Shown here one piece after another: positions 1-12,700 of a stretch of 64,000 bases of DNA. The notes beneath the pieces were generated by a model. That model was given only the letters and a program-made list of their open reading frames with translations. It was not told where the DNA came from and ran no database searches. Each line of letters begins with the position of its first letter. The first letter of the stretch is position 1. Source of the DNA: Apostichopus japonicus. Its lineage: Eukaryota; Echinodermata; Holothuroidea; Aspidochirotida; Stichopodidae. Location of the stretch: contig NC_092580.1 of assembly GCF_037975245.1 (NCBI RefSeq), positions 17,122,001 to 17,186,000 of the forward strand, written 5' to 3'. The position numbers were made by a program, and so were the translations under genes.

Positions 1-581
1 TATGAAGAAATAGCAAATGCTATTGTAGACATCTGAACTTGAAAATACTTGGTGTAATATTACAAATTGGGTTAGGTAATAGCAGAGTGAATAACATCTA
101 CATGTCACATGAGCTGACAAGATCTTTCATGACCTTCACAATCATGTATTCCAAAACGATGATCACATTCTTTCATCAAATTGCATTTGATAAAATCGTT
201 AATAAATATTTATCTGCATATGTAGACATCATAGACAATCCACTGCCACTAATTTCCATTAGGGAAAAGAGTGTTTCATATCACACACAAAATCTATATA
301 GTAGGTAGGAAAATGATATTTGAGATGAATTTGAAAACAGTGGTGTGGAATATTTGGTTTTAATTCCCAACTGACCAAGTGCAAATGTTTGAATAATCTG
401 TCTAAATTTGATGAAACTTTCCAAAAGCACCTTCTTCTACATTCTAACATATAAATTATTCCTGGATACCCTGCTGATGAAGGCAGCAAATGGAGTTTGA
501 CCATTTAATTTATCCATTGTTAATTCTAACAGACTCAGTGATGACAATACTGCAATGTGCTGTGTAGTTTATCAAATATTG

Positions 582-1135
582 CGTCACTTGAACATATAGT
601 GGAATATTCAAGTCCCTAAATTTATTAAAACTCGGTGATATTATAACAGTCAAGGTTGCTACCTTTGCTTACAAAGCATGGAATGGATTACTGCCAGTCA
701 CTTTTAATGACTTTATTTGTAGTAACAGAGTCTTACATAACCATCACACAAGACAAGCCAACAACGCTCATTGCAATTTTTACCATAGTAACATAGGGAA
801 ATTCGGTCTTCGTAACAGAGCAATACAAATCTGGAATGATCTATCAAAAAATTTGAAGTTCATAACTTCAAAACCCACATTCACCAGACATTTGAAAAAG
901 GAATTTATTAACTCGTACTAGTAATATTTTATTACTGTATTACTGTATAATATTATTACTGTATATTTAATCCTTACATATATTCTGTATTATAAATATT
1001 TGTTCCTTTTCTTTTCTTTTCTCCCAGGGAGTCTCCTACCTTGTTAAGTCTTTTATGACTTTTTAGGAGACTTCCTTTCCCTTTGTACACAATTGGCGAT
1101 AAAACAAATTAATGAATAAAAAAAAATAAAAAAAA
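582..1135 (+). mobile_element. 5'-truncated non-LTR retrotransposon (LINE) 3' end
   Basis: A reading frame from about 585 to the stop at 919-921 encodes the C-terminal end of a LINE reverse transcriptase ORF. Recognisable pieces are LKLGDIITVKVATFAYKAWN, GLLP, HHTRQANN, FGLRNRAIQIWNDL and FTRHLKKEF. This pattern (a thumb-like KL..I...VA.F.YK..N..LP, then HxTR, then NxLP or W..L) is usual for CR1/L2/RTE-like C-termini. Upstream the frame meets a stop, and no endonuclease or palm domain is present, so the copy is 5'-truncated. The 3' UTR holds an inverted repeat (GGAGTCTCCT near 1028, AGGAGACTTCC near 1065) and ends in an AATAAA-rich A tail at about 1110-1135. It lies antisense in GNL3 intron 2. 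Confidence 0.75.
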
Positions 1136-1402
1136 TATAATATAAATATTCAGAAGTATCAATTCAGTAAGTGAGAACTACCTTGCATACACAAGGAAAA
1201 ATTGCTCAAACAGTATTCATAGGGCAATATTTTTCGAACATTCCCAATCAATAAGGAAACACTCAAACATGGGCTGATCTGCAAACAGGGATGTGTGGAG
1301 GAAGTGAGAGGACTAGTTAAAAGCATTAATTACCAAAAAACCTGAGCTTAATGCCAAACTGCTAACCGGAAATAAAGCGATAGCGATTTAGTGATAAAAT
1401 AC

Positions 1403-2215
1403 CTTTTTCTGAATTTTATACTTTGTCTTCAGAGTCAGTCTCTTGCTCTTCAGCTTACCTGAAAAGTGATGAAAATTAAAACACTCAAATTATGAGGTAA
1501 AGAAGACAGTAAAGAAAAAAAAAAGACAGTAAAGAAGTCTGGTAGGCCAACTGAGCAAAGGAAATTGTTTGGTGATGCATGTTTTCAGTTCATCAAACTG
1601 GTAGTGCTACTGCTGGATTCAGTGATGGGGCCTAATCATATGGAAAAGTTGTTGATGTAATCTGTAAACAACATAGGCATACCAATACGAAAATTTCAGG
1701 AATTTGGGATAGGCCTAGTCTTTTGATCAAATGAACAGCAACAGTGCCATAAGTTAAACCAATGACCAAGCAAATAGCCAGATCAATACAATCTTAAACT
1801 AAGTTTGGAACATTGGAAGCTCTCTAGGCATATTGGCCAATGTGATTACAGAAGGCACTGTAGTGAAACATTAAGATTTTAATCTTAGGCACACTGTAGC
1901 CTAAGTCTAATGTTCTCCTGATATAGGCCTAGGCTAGGTCTTTGCAAGTTACTTACTAGCCTCAAAACATTAATTCATACTTTATTTACAATTGACAGAC
2001 ACGGTAACCTAGTAAGGTCTAATTTAGGTATGTGATTAGGTTTTAACTTGAGCATTTCATCCTGGTTTACGATCTGCTAAGTTCTTTGTAAGTTTGTTAG
2101 TGCAACTTCGATATACTATAGGCTGCCTAGGCTAGGCCTAGTAACTAGCAATACATAGCCTAGGGTCAAGGCCTAGCCAAAATTTTCACTTACGTGGATG
2201 TCCTTTCTTCACCAT
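1403..2215 (-). CDS. GNL3: Nucleostemin (GNL3)-type nucleolar GTPase, N-terminal exons only (partial)
   Basis: Two coding exons read on the minus strand: 2194-2215 (starts with ATG; donor GTAAGTG) and 1403-1458 (acceptor TTTTCAG, donor GTATTT). They join in phase to 26 codons: MVKKGHPRKLKS followed by KRLTLKTKYKIQKK. From knowledge of the family, vertebrate GNL3 starts with a basic stretch containing KRYKIQKKVREH, the nucleolar-targeting segment; the KYKIQKK match and the Lys/Arg richness make this the same N-terminus. The circularly permuted GTPase domain lies in exons beyond the left edge; I see none of them in bases 1-1400, so intron 2 is longer than 1.4 kb and holds a LINE fragment. GNL3 proteins act in the nucleolus in pre-60S ribosome maturation. 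GNL3L or yeast Nug1-type paralogues are the alternatives; the short N-terminus cannot fully separate them. Confidence 0.72.
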
Positions 2216-2519
2216 TTTGCCAATCGGTTAAGCTACCTTTCGTTAGATTTCAACTTAAAATACTGCTATTAAAGGAATTTTGGAGATTTGTTAACACCAA
2301 TGCTTTCTATTTATCAGGTTTAGTAATCATGTGAATTAGATTCTGAGGGACTGCATTCAGCGGAACTGGCCTAACGATGGCTCAATATGCCTGATGCTAT
2401 TCACGATGCGCACGTTTTCCATGATTGGTATTGCATAATACACACGTTGTACGGGTGTACACAACAATACAACTCTCTGCTAACCTTCATTCAAGAACTA
2501 TTCATTCAACAACAAAACT

Positions 2520-2625
2520 TGGGGAGGGTAGGGATGGAGGGTAGGTGAGTAGGGTAGGTGAGGAGGGTAGGTAGGGAGGGAGGGTAGAGGTGGAGGGTAG
2601 GGGAGGAGGGTAGGGTATATGATAA
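2520..2625. repeat. G-rich minisatellite (GGGTAGG/GGAGGGTAGG units), G-quadruplex-prone
   Basis: About 105 bases of irregular repeats of GGAGGGTAGG and GGGTAGGTGA on the plus strand, with more than ten GGG runs separated by 2-6 bases. It sits about 300-400 bp upstream of the GNL3 start codon, on the non-coding side. The runs satisfy the usual G3-N(1-7) quadruplex pattern several times over. Confidence 0.85.
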
Positions 2626-2938
2626 TGTATAGGCTACTAGTGGGGGTTAGGTGGTTGTATAATCAGGTACTTGCATAAAATGAAGGAAAAGGAGACAAAA
2701 ACATATATGTGTTTTAGTATATTTTCTCTATTAATTAACAACAGCTACATAACTCATTCCCTTTTTAAATTTGTAACTTGGCAATATTTTGGATATTCAT
2801 ATTTTCATTTACTTCTTTCCGCACTTTAGTTTGTCTAGGGGACCCTTCTGCACTATTTAGCTGTTGGAATACTCATCCAGAAGACACTGTCAGGTATCAT
2901 GTCAATTATTCATGAAAATAACTCATACTTTTAATAGC

Positions 2939-2944
2939 TTTATT
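2939..2944 (-). terminator. Candidate polyadenylation signal (AATAAA) of the RCC1 gene
   Basis: TTTATT on the plus strand reads AATAAA on the minus strand, about 830 bases after the stop codon of the RCC1 gene. Single hexamers are common in AT-rich DNA, so this is only a candidate. Confidence 0.3.
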
Positions 2945-3676
2945 GAAAGATATCTTTACAATGATTGCAGGCTACATAATGTACAGGAATCAGACTAGAA
3001 AATTGAACTTTGAAATGCTCATGCTGGACACTATAACCAATTCAAGAATGATTTTAACAATTAAACCCACCAAAAATGATATGTTCAAGATACTATGTTA
3101 CCATATGAGTAATTAGAATTTATGAAACGATGAATTAGCATTACCATTTATAATAGGACTGCTCTGAGGAGACAATGCCTTTTATATATATGTCATTTTA
3201 TATTTTGTTTTGGAATATTTAGACTAAAAATTCTTCCTTAGCACCTTCTTTAAGCTAACAATGTTATCAATATAGTTTTAAACTGAAGTGTAATTTGTAT
3301 GGCAAGAGATGACATGTTATAAACCTGTCCACATAATCTAAGTATAGTAGACATACATATAATTAAAATATATATTATAAGTAAACATGACCAATTTATC
3401 ATTATTTTCAAATTATAGTAATTAATAAAAATTCAGCATCGTATAAAAGACAATTGTAAACTAAGATAAGGATTTCAGAATTGCACATAATATCAACAAG
3501 TCAAGACAAAAACATTGAATGATAAAATATAATGTAAAAATTTAAGGATAATATATTTTACATTTCTTCCTACATATACATTTGGCAACTAGATATGTCA
3601 TAGAAAATGTCTTGCATATAGTTAAAACCATTTCTGCACTTAATATGTATCCACAACTTCATGGTTCTTGGCACTC

Positions 3677-3703
3677 TTTGTCTGTCTGTCTGCCTGTCTG
3701 TCC
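3677..3703. repeat. (TCTG)n microsatellite
   Basis: Short run of TCTG units with one TGCC variant, in the probable 3' UTR of the RCC1 gene. Confidence 0.8.
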
Positions 3704-3772
3704 CTATACCAAACAGGATATTCCGTAGTAGTAATTCTTCTGCAATCCTACTGTGTTGAACATCTTTGGTTC

Positions 3773-6700
3773 TCAGTACTGAACAAGAGGTAGTAATGAG
3801 GCTAAAGTGCACTGAGGGCAAGCACTTGGCATCAACTGGCTTTCATCTTCATATATACCCTTCGTAATGGCGCACGTTACAGTTAACGTATCCGAGTACG
3901 ATAAGAGTTTCCGTTCAATGGCCTCGACCTCCTTGTTGAACTCTGATCTCCCGTAGCTATGTTCGCACGTGAAGACGACCATCTCTGCAGTTGTGCTGTT
4001 AGGGGCTATCATCAATCCTTCCTCGCCAAAGTGACTGTTTCCACGCATCAAGTTGGGTAACAGTTGATCTTTACTCGACAACGGTACGCTATCGGCAGTT
4101 GCCTCTTTCTCTGGCGACAGATCGTTCAACGACATCTTGAGGTCACCCAAGACGGTGAACTTTCCTGTCTGGATGAAGGTTGAGGCAGCAGATGTAACGT
4201 CCAAGCAAAACTTGGTAGAAAAAGACGACTGAAATTTTTCCAAAAGCAGCACTTTTTCGGATGGGATTGCTGTCTTGGATGCTTTTGAGCTGCAAAGAAA
4301 ATTAAGAAAACGGTTCCTGTATACAAAAGCTTTCATTTATGTCAGGATACTTTTATTCCGATACAAGACCCTTGACACTGTATCATACATTGGCTTTGAA
4401 ACAAGTTGGTGGTTCTATAGTCAGTTGTCCAAGTAAAGGTCAAGTACCAGGATACCTAATATGTTACTTTTCTTCCCCAAATCTGCAACAGCTCTGCATT
4501 TAAACATCACAGTTTTGGGTATTCACAGCAAGGGCATTGCACAGAACATTGCATAGTTTATTCATAGCATCATGTACAGCTCCCCAAATTTAAAGTAAAT
4601 GTGATTACAGATTGCAAAGTATGTATAAAAAAAAGGGAAAAGCCCACTGATTTCACTGAAGCAAATTATTCCAAGTTTGTGAGTTATCCAGCAAGGCAAG
4701 TTTATTCTTAAGCCGACCACACACTGACTGACCGATCACGACCGAACTCAACCCAAGCACATGTCTACTGCCAGATATTTTATGATTTTTTTCCGTTTAA
4801 TGACTGTCAAGTTGAGTCAGGTGGTCATCTGACAGTCTGCAGCATGCTTTACACACAGTTTACCAGAAATGGCTCTAGACATATCAGTATTCTGGTCACT
4901 ACACCTATAGTTAGGAAATGTAGTTTAAACAAACCTGAAAAGCAGAATGCTGAGTGGATATGCCAAAAGGCCCAGATGTTCTGACAGTGTGGGTTCTAAA
5001 TCTAATGGTTGGAAACTCTTCTCTTCCCAGAAGATAAAAATCTGAAGATGATAAAAGACAATATGACAATTTTTCAGAGTATCAAAGTCATTTTTGCAAT
5101 GCACAGTTCATTAATATTTTCATTTGGCAGTGGAAGAAACATGTGACTGCACATAAAATGCTGCTGGTCTTAGTATTGTAAACAGACTATCTCTTAACTA
5201 GAGTGTGGTTAGCTGACTGCACTTTAAAACAACCGGGTTAGGTAAGGCAAATTGATTTTGCATAAATTACCCTAATTGGTTCCCAAAAAGTGTCACTGCA
5301 ATAGTAAGTAACTCAAATCTTTTCAGTAAACATCAAAAGCATGTCAATTTCCATATCAATACCACTGACTGTCTATCTTTGTTTGATATACACTTTCATG
5401 AATTTTGGTAAATAAATCAAGAGTCTTAACTGTTCTTCTCCACAACTTTCCACCCCCCCCCCTCTTAATTAGTCCGGTTTGGATTGCTCACACTTATGAT
5501 ACACATTAGAATTTGCCATGATTTCAGAAAAAGCTTTAATTTTAATCAAAATATTGAAACATTGTTATTTTGTTTTAAATCTGACAATAGTTTGATGTTT
5601 AAAGGATTCACAAAATATTTTAGTCATAAAAATAGATTGTGATCACTACAGGCGTGTAAGTATTGTAAAAGAGGCTCATAAATATTCATTATAACTTACT
5701 TTCTGTTGATAAATTCAAATCAATGAATTCTCATGATCTTAATTCTATTTTATGATTTCAAAGTCTAAATATCAAACTGATGTATCTTTACCTTTATCAA
5801 GATCTTCTGCAAGATTCTCTGATGATTATACAGTCTGTCCAGGGATATCGTTTTAGATAAATCTCTGAAAATCACAACAACAAAAAATAGTAGAAATAGT
5901 GCAAAATTGGTTTGAAAATTCTATACATCACAGCATTAAGATAATAAAAGTGCTATGGTATTGTTGTTAAAGGCCTTGACAATACAAGGAAGGCAACACA
6001 ACATTTGGTAGGTCCTGCATCTCAGCCCTGGTCAGCTTAAAGCAAATTGGATATTTTCGTTGAACAGGAATTCACACTTTTTTTCTTCTGACCAAATGTT
6101 GCACTGCATTTTGACGAGAGCTAATATAAATTGCTAGTAGTATTGTTACTAAATCTGAAGTGCAAATTTCAAGCCATTCAGCTTAGTTTTGAGGTTATCC
6201 ATAGATTTACACAGCTGCATGGCTTCACAGACTATAGAATCTAAACTACTTACTCAAAATAAGAAGTGAGGAATGCTGTTGCATCTTTCAAGGTGAGACA
6301 TGGATTTTCATCTTTTAGTGCTTTTAGAGCAAAACTAAGTCCATTTTCAAAGTCTTCCATCATGAAGTAGATTTTTGAAGCCAGCGACCATAGCTGACGG
6401 TCTTGACATTCCTTCAGGACCACTGGTAGCTGGTAATAACCTCTCAGATGCTCCAGCACAAAGTATAAAGACACCTCGCTGTAAGGTGGCTTATTATCGA
6501 CTGGAATGGCTAAATTTGAGATATCCTGCGACAGGTTCTCTATGACACCTCTAGGAGCCTGTGAAAGAAATGATATCTATGTTTACAACTGAAGCACATT
6601 TAATGACACAAAATGGATGACACTCTCATACTGTAATTCTTTCCTTAAAACACTTGTAACCTTACAACCACCAGGGCAAAGAAATGTTGTGGTCCAAATG

Positions 6701-9700
6701 GTCTAAAAGTTGTATTTGTTGTTATTATCTTTCATTTCTATTCCTGATAAAAAATTCTGCAAATGACAAAATTGTGGTGGGAAGAACTTATCCCTGTCAC
6801 TATTATTTGAAGTGATTCAAGCTGAAGCCATGTTGGATTACATTATTGCAAAAATTGTGTTTGCATTTTCATTATATATACAATTAAAACTTAATATAAT
6901 GTAACACATATGGCGGTATCGGTGACACACAATTACTGTGTATCCCCCCAAAAAAATCCAACCAGATAGCTTATTGTCTTTCAGAACAAATTAATTAGAA
7001 ATATCTCTTGAAATTATCTGTTAACAACCCTGACAGTATGTAAACAACATCAATCGAATGTCAGTCACTGCTCCAGCAGATTCTTCTGTATATTACCAAC
7101 TATCATCAGTTCTTGATAAACCAAAGCCAATTTTTAAACTTTTTCAGTGAAGTTCATCAATGATTAATGGTAAACATATTCACAAAAAAAAATCAGATCA
7201 TTCAAATGAAAAGATTCATGTGTTTACACATTTTCATTGTATATTTTAACCATCTCTATTAAGTTAGTATCCATGCATAAAGTTTCTCATAAAAGCCTTT
7301 CCTGCAAAAGTGTTAATATTCATAAAAAAAATAAAGTTCATGGACTGTTTGCATTTTAGCTGCATACGTTGTGAAAGAGAAAAAACTCTACATACAGGTG
7401 TTAGACACTCTGAAAGAAGCATAAACCATAGTCAATTAAAGCTGATGTAAGTTAATATTTAAATAAAACAAGAAATGCCCTTTATGAAATAAAGCACTCA
7501 CAGATGATTGGTCTATGCTGTATTTATCTATTGAAAAGAATGGCGATTTTAGCAGCTGCACCGGTATGGTGATGAGCGGTACGTTAGGAATTCTTCTAGG
7601 GCTCGGTATCGAGACAACAGTAGATGCAAGCAAGGCTCGGTTCTGCATCCCATGACCAAGCTGTTGAAGAATGAAGAAACGTACGTACTGCATTACAAGA
7701 TGACGACATGGCTGTGATATCCAGTAATTATCATTCCTGTAATATTCTCTATCTACATCAGAGATCAATTATTCAAGCAATCAATGACACTAATTGAGAG
7801 CCAAATGTACGTAAATGCTCTTCGGTGATGAAGAACAAGTTTAATAATAGTGCCATGCCTCCTGGCATTCAGGAGTTTCTGGAATGTTTAATGCTGACCG
7901 GTCTATCTATACGCAGACATTTTGGAGCAGAAAAGAGAGAAAAGTCTGTCACCAAAGGAAAAGTTTGGTAACCTGAGGCTTCTACATAAACAAAATGAAT
8001 CTTAGTACCTAAACCTACTGACCAGTTGATAATTAATGCCTTTGTCACTCTCTGTGTAGTGGTGATGATCACCAGAATCTTCAAGTAACTGGTTTGTTGC
8101 TTGTTTATGCTGCTTTCGGAGGGCTGGGTTCTTTTCGGTTCTGCCTTGTATCAACACAAACTTAAGTCACCACGGATGAACTGCAGTATCATCCTAAGCT
8201 GGGTTAAAGGTAAGGGGGTGGGGAGATCTATGGGGCAGTGGAGGTGGGTCGGGTGAGTGATGTTGTTAGGCACACTATCCGATGGAAGTCTTAAGTGACT
8301 CCTGTATTAAAGCAGGACTGAAAGTAAAACTAAAAATGCTTACGTCTTAATTTCATGAATGCTATTCACCAAGGAATATACCGTTACTATGATGGTCACC
8401 CACAAGTTATCCATCAGGGGAGAGGTCCCAATGAGAGTCAAATGTACAGCCATATTTAATGATACTTGATTACCGTTCCTGATTGTAACTACAGGAACCA
8501 TTAGTTAAATACCTGATCTGATTCAGCTGACCCCCACGAGTACACCACTCCATAATGGTTAACAGCCGCTGAGAATTCTAAACCAGCAGCAATATCTGCA
8601 AAGTTCTGGCTGGGTTGTATCATGCACGGTGTGTCTTCATACTTCTTGTGGGTAGATGGGTTCCCGAGTTGGTCCATATCATTTCTACCCCATGTAAATA
8701 TTTTACCTGACTCAGTAAGTAAAATGTTGTGAGTATATGAACAAACCATCTGAAAAAAAAACAAGAAGAATAGAAGAAAACATGAGAGAAAACAACCATC
8801 TTTATCCTTTTAGACGATATGTAAAGAAAAAATATTAATACTGCAATGTAACAGTCCAAAAACAAAAGGAACATTTTGAGCAGGTGTAACTACAGTTCTA
8901 CACAATCAGCTGTATTAAATCCCTACAACATGCCATTAATATTTGCATGTGTCATATACTTCACATGGCAGTTGACAGTTGGACACAAAACACTATAAGC
9001 TGTTTAAATCCCTATAACATGCCATCAATATTTTCATGTGGCATATACTTCACATGGCAGGTGACATTTCAATATAAAACACTATTAGCTGTTTTAAATC
9101 TCTTCAATATGCCATCAATGTATCTTTAGCTGTTGTGTATTTTTTAGCATGGCAGGTCAAATTGGAATACAAATAACCATAAGAAAAATGATCCTGTACA
9201 AGAACCTTTTTTGTGTTATTAATCTTTCATTCAACTACTTAATGTATTTAACAAGGTGAAGATACATGCTCCAAGCTTGACAGGCTCTTTATCTACACAT
9301 TGGATTATACAAATAGGACAAAAAAGATATATTCTTCCTTTACCATCTACTAGTTACCTTTTTAACTGGAGATGAAAGATGTTTAGTTGACACCAACATT
9401 GGTGTCATGTGACCTCTTTCAGATAAAACAGCTGACTGTGATGGCATTCTTCCGGCTTTCTTTAACTTCCTGGTCACCTTAATGAAGCAAAATATTCAAT
9501 GTGAAAAGCAAGTTTAAACTATGCAGGATGGGGTGGATAGTGAACATTGTTATTGCACACCAATCTGAGTGGAGGGTCTACCTTTCAAAAATTAAGGATG
9601 CTTAGATGCAAAATGGTATTTTTGATCCTTATTAAACGCAAGAACGACCATTCTGTGAACCTTTGAAAATTGGGGTCAGGGAAGGCATATGCACACATTG

Positions 9701-12700
9701 CCCCCCCCCCCCCCCCTCTTGGGTACAGACCTGAAATAAAATAACATTAAGTGTTTAAGTCCTAGAATAATAGCAAGTTATTCCAACACAATTCCTCTAA
9801 TGTTAGGTCCAAACAAAAGCCCTGCAAACATGTGATAACAGACATTTATATTGCCACTGTAATACAATGGGTCATTTCTTTTGCAATAACTACAGCATTG
9901 AAGTGTGAATTATTCTCCATCAGGCCCTGTTCTATAGGGTCTTGCTTACAGCTAGGCCCAACCCAAACATTAGATTACATGAAGTCATGTCTGTTACCTG
10001 GAAAACTGCGACTATACCTTGTATAATCTTGGGGTTCTAATGATGGTATATGGCACAATGCTTACATAACATTAGGTTACCATAGAAAGTAAGTTCAAAG
10101 ATAAGCACAAAAACATAAAATTTAGGTCGCTTGCATCAGGGAAAAACTAGAATGAAGTCAAGGTCAACATGACATTGCCAAGAACCCAAAGTGTCAATAA
10201 ATGTATAAAAGTTAGTAAAAAGTGCAGACAATTTTTTTTTCATTGTTTTTCACACAATATAAGACATCCCTTTAATGTCTATGCTGCAAAGTCTCACTCT
10301 CTCTGTTCATGCCTTTACAATGTTGCATTATCAAACTTGTTATGAGCACAATAGATTCCCATATGGAAAGCTGACAGTGCTATAAAAAATGCTGACTTTC
10401 CATCTTGATTTACGAAGGCGACTTTCCTTACCTGAATCTGAGTTTTAATTTCTACTGGACTTTTCCCCCATATGTAAAGCTGGTGTGGTTCAGGAGCAGT
10501 CAAGGCCAGGTTATGGTAGTATCCACAAGCCAACATCCTCACTGGTTGATCGTTAAAAACAGCTAAATGTAATGGATGGGAGGTCTTCCTGACGACCTCT
10601 AACCCCAGCTGACCAAATGTTCCTGAGCCGAACATCCAGACCTATAAAGTTTGATGAGAATACAGTTACCTCAGGTTATGCATGAAGCAATGAAAGACCC
10701 AACACTAGAAAGCAAAAATGCTTAACGATTCCTTACCCCATAGGCTGACAACCTCCACTATCTTCAAGGACATTTACAATTGACCCCAAATATGCAAGAA
10801 GGTCAAAAAATGGCCACCTGTGCTGAAAGTTCAAGAAATAATTGTTGCTGCTACCCTAAAGATGTTTTACCTTAACGAGGAATTTAATGGCTTACTCAAC
10901 AATCTCAATGTCAAGGTACAATTTTGAGGGTCAGGCAAACTTAAAAACTTACAATTTCCAAACTGATAACCTTTCCCCTACACATGAAAAGCAACAATAG
11001 GCATAATTCGAGCAGTCAATCACATCCCCCAGTACTGCATTGTTCCCCACCAGCTTCACATAACTTACTTGAATAAATGTCTTGTATGATGTCTATGAAG
11101 TTCTATGTTTCATCTTAATAGGCAAAATAAGTCAGCCACAGTTCTTATACAAAAGTAGGCTAGGTTTGTTACTTCTTTATGACACAGGGAGGGGGACACA
11201 GGGAGGGGGATTAAGGGTACAATATTTTGGAAAAGCAACAAATTTTCTCAAACTTTGAACATCCGTTAGGGACGGAAACACAATCGACAAAGCAAAGTTT
11301 ATTTTACGTTATAAACTTAAATGATGGTGAGAGAAAAATGCAACCAGCTGCTTTAAAATACTTCATTTTGTAAATGCTACAATTAATATATATTTATGGT
11401 CTACTTAAAGATGAATGATTTGTGGCCTTTACCTTTCCATCTGCAGAAAGGACACCACTGTGGCAAGCACCAGCTCCTATCTGTACGATGCCCTTACCAA
11501 CCAGAGAACCAACCACTTGAGGAATTAACTGATCTTCGACACTGCCATGTCCAAGCTGACCATGGACACCCCACCCCCAGCTCCAAACTCTGTAAAAACA
11601 CAAGGAACACATAATCTCAAACTTACCCCTTGAAAACATGATGGAGAAGATCATTTCATAAAAAATAGAAGAAAATACTTGCAAAGTTGACACTTAAATT
11701 GTACAGTGTGCAAACCATCAAAGTATACCTTTTACACAGAGAGAAGTAAACACTTAAACATCTTCAACGACGTCTTTTCACATACATTCGAGTACACTGG
11801 AAGTAAGGCTTGCAATCTCAAACAGATAGATAGTATTATACTGTTGAGAAGGACTGAACCCATCGTTGTAGACGAGGGACAGGGGATGGGCCACTGGAAC
11901 CCATAGTCTGCATAAATAGATTTTATTGCCAAATTTGCATTGCAAATAATACTTTACTGCTCATGCAATTGAATAATACAGAATTTTGAATGTGCTCTGC
12001 AACAATGTCTTTCAACCTCACTAAGCTGAGGATACCCTCCCATTCGCATTATAGTTTATCATTAATATGTGCAATTGACACTCACTGGTTATCCTGTGTC
12101 CTGGCCAAGCTGTGATATTGGCCACACACAATCTCCACACACCCACTTCCTTGCAGTTCATCCACAAGGGAAGGATGGGTCCTCGTCTTCCTATCCCCAA
12201 CGCCAATCTGGCCAAACTTTGAGCTCCCCCAAGCATAGACTCTCCCCGTAGACGTCAGGGCCAGAGTGTGTTTGTTGCCGCATGATATGCTGAGAACCTG
12301 CTGCTGGTGCATGTGCAGGGTTTCCACTCTCAGAGGCGGTGAATAACCCTCGACAGGAATGATGGAACCGTGGCCGAGTCTAATATAAACACCACAAGCC
12401 ATACAAAATGTCAGAATATGAAACAGGGAAGTGTTACTCAGCAGTACTTGAAAAAGTTACAATAACTTCACACTTAAAATGACTGTAGCGCCATTTGAAT
12501 TGTGTTGCACGATACTCTGTAAACAATACAATGGTAAATGACAAGTAAACAAGGCATGTTTTAAGACATTCAATAATGTTGATGTTGACTTCTGCTTGCT
12601 GAGTGATACACTACAATCTTGAAATTTGTCAGTGCCCTTTGGATTAATAATGTGTCAAAAAACAATGGTCTTTTAAGAATCGTTCAACCACTTAAAACAA

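Larger units (their letters stand above)
2626..3772. other. Spacer and probable 3' UTR of the RCC1 gene
   Basis: No coding frame seen. The AT-rich part from about 2940 to 3772 is most likely the 3' UTR of the minus-strand RCC1-repeat gene: a minus-strand AATAAA lies at 2939-2944 and a (TCTG)n microsatellite at about 3677-3703. Transcript evidence would be needed to place the cleavage site. Confidence 0.4.

Noticed and set aside
9832-10026. 64-codon open frame in an RCC1 gene intron
   Set aside because: No splice context on the plus strand and no family resemblance.
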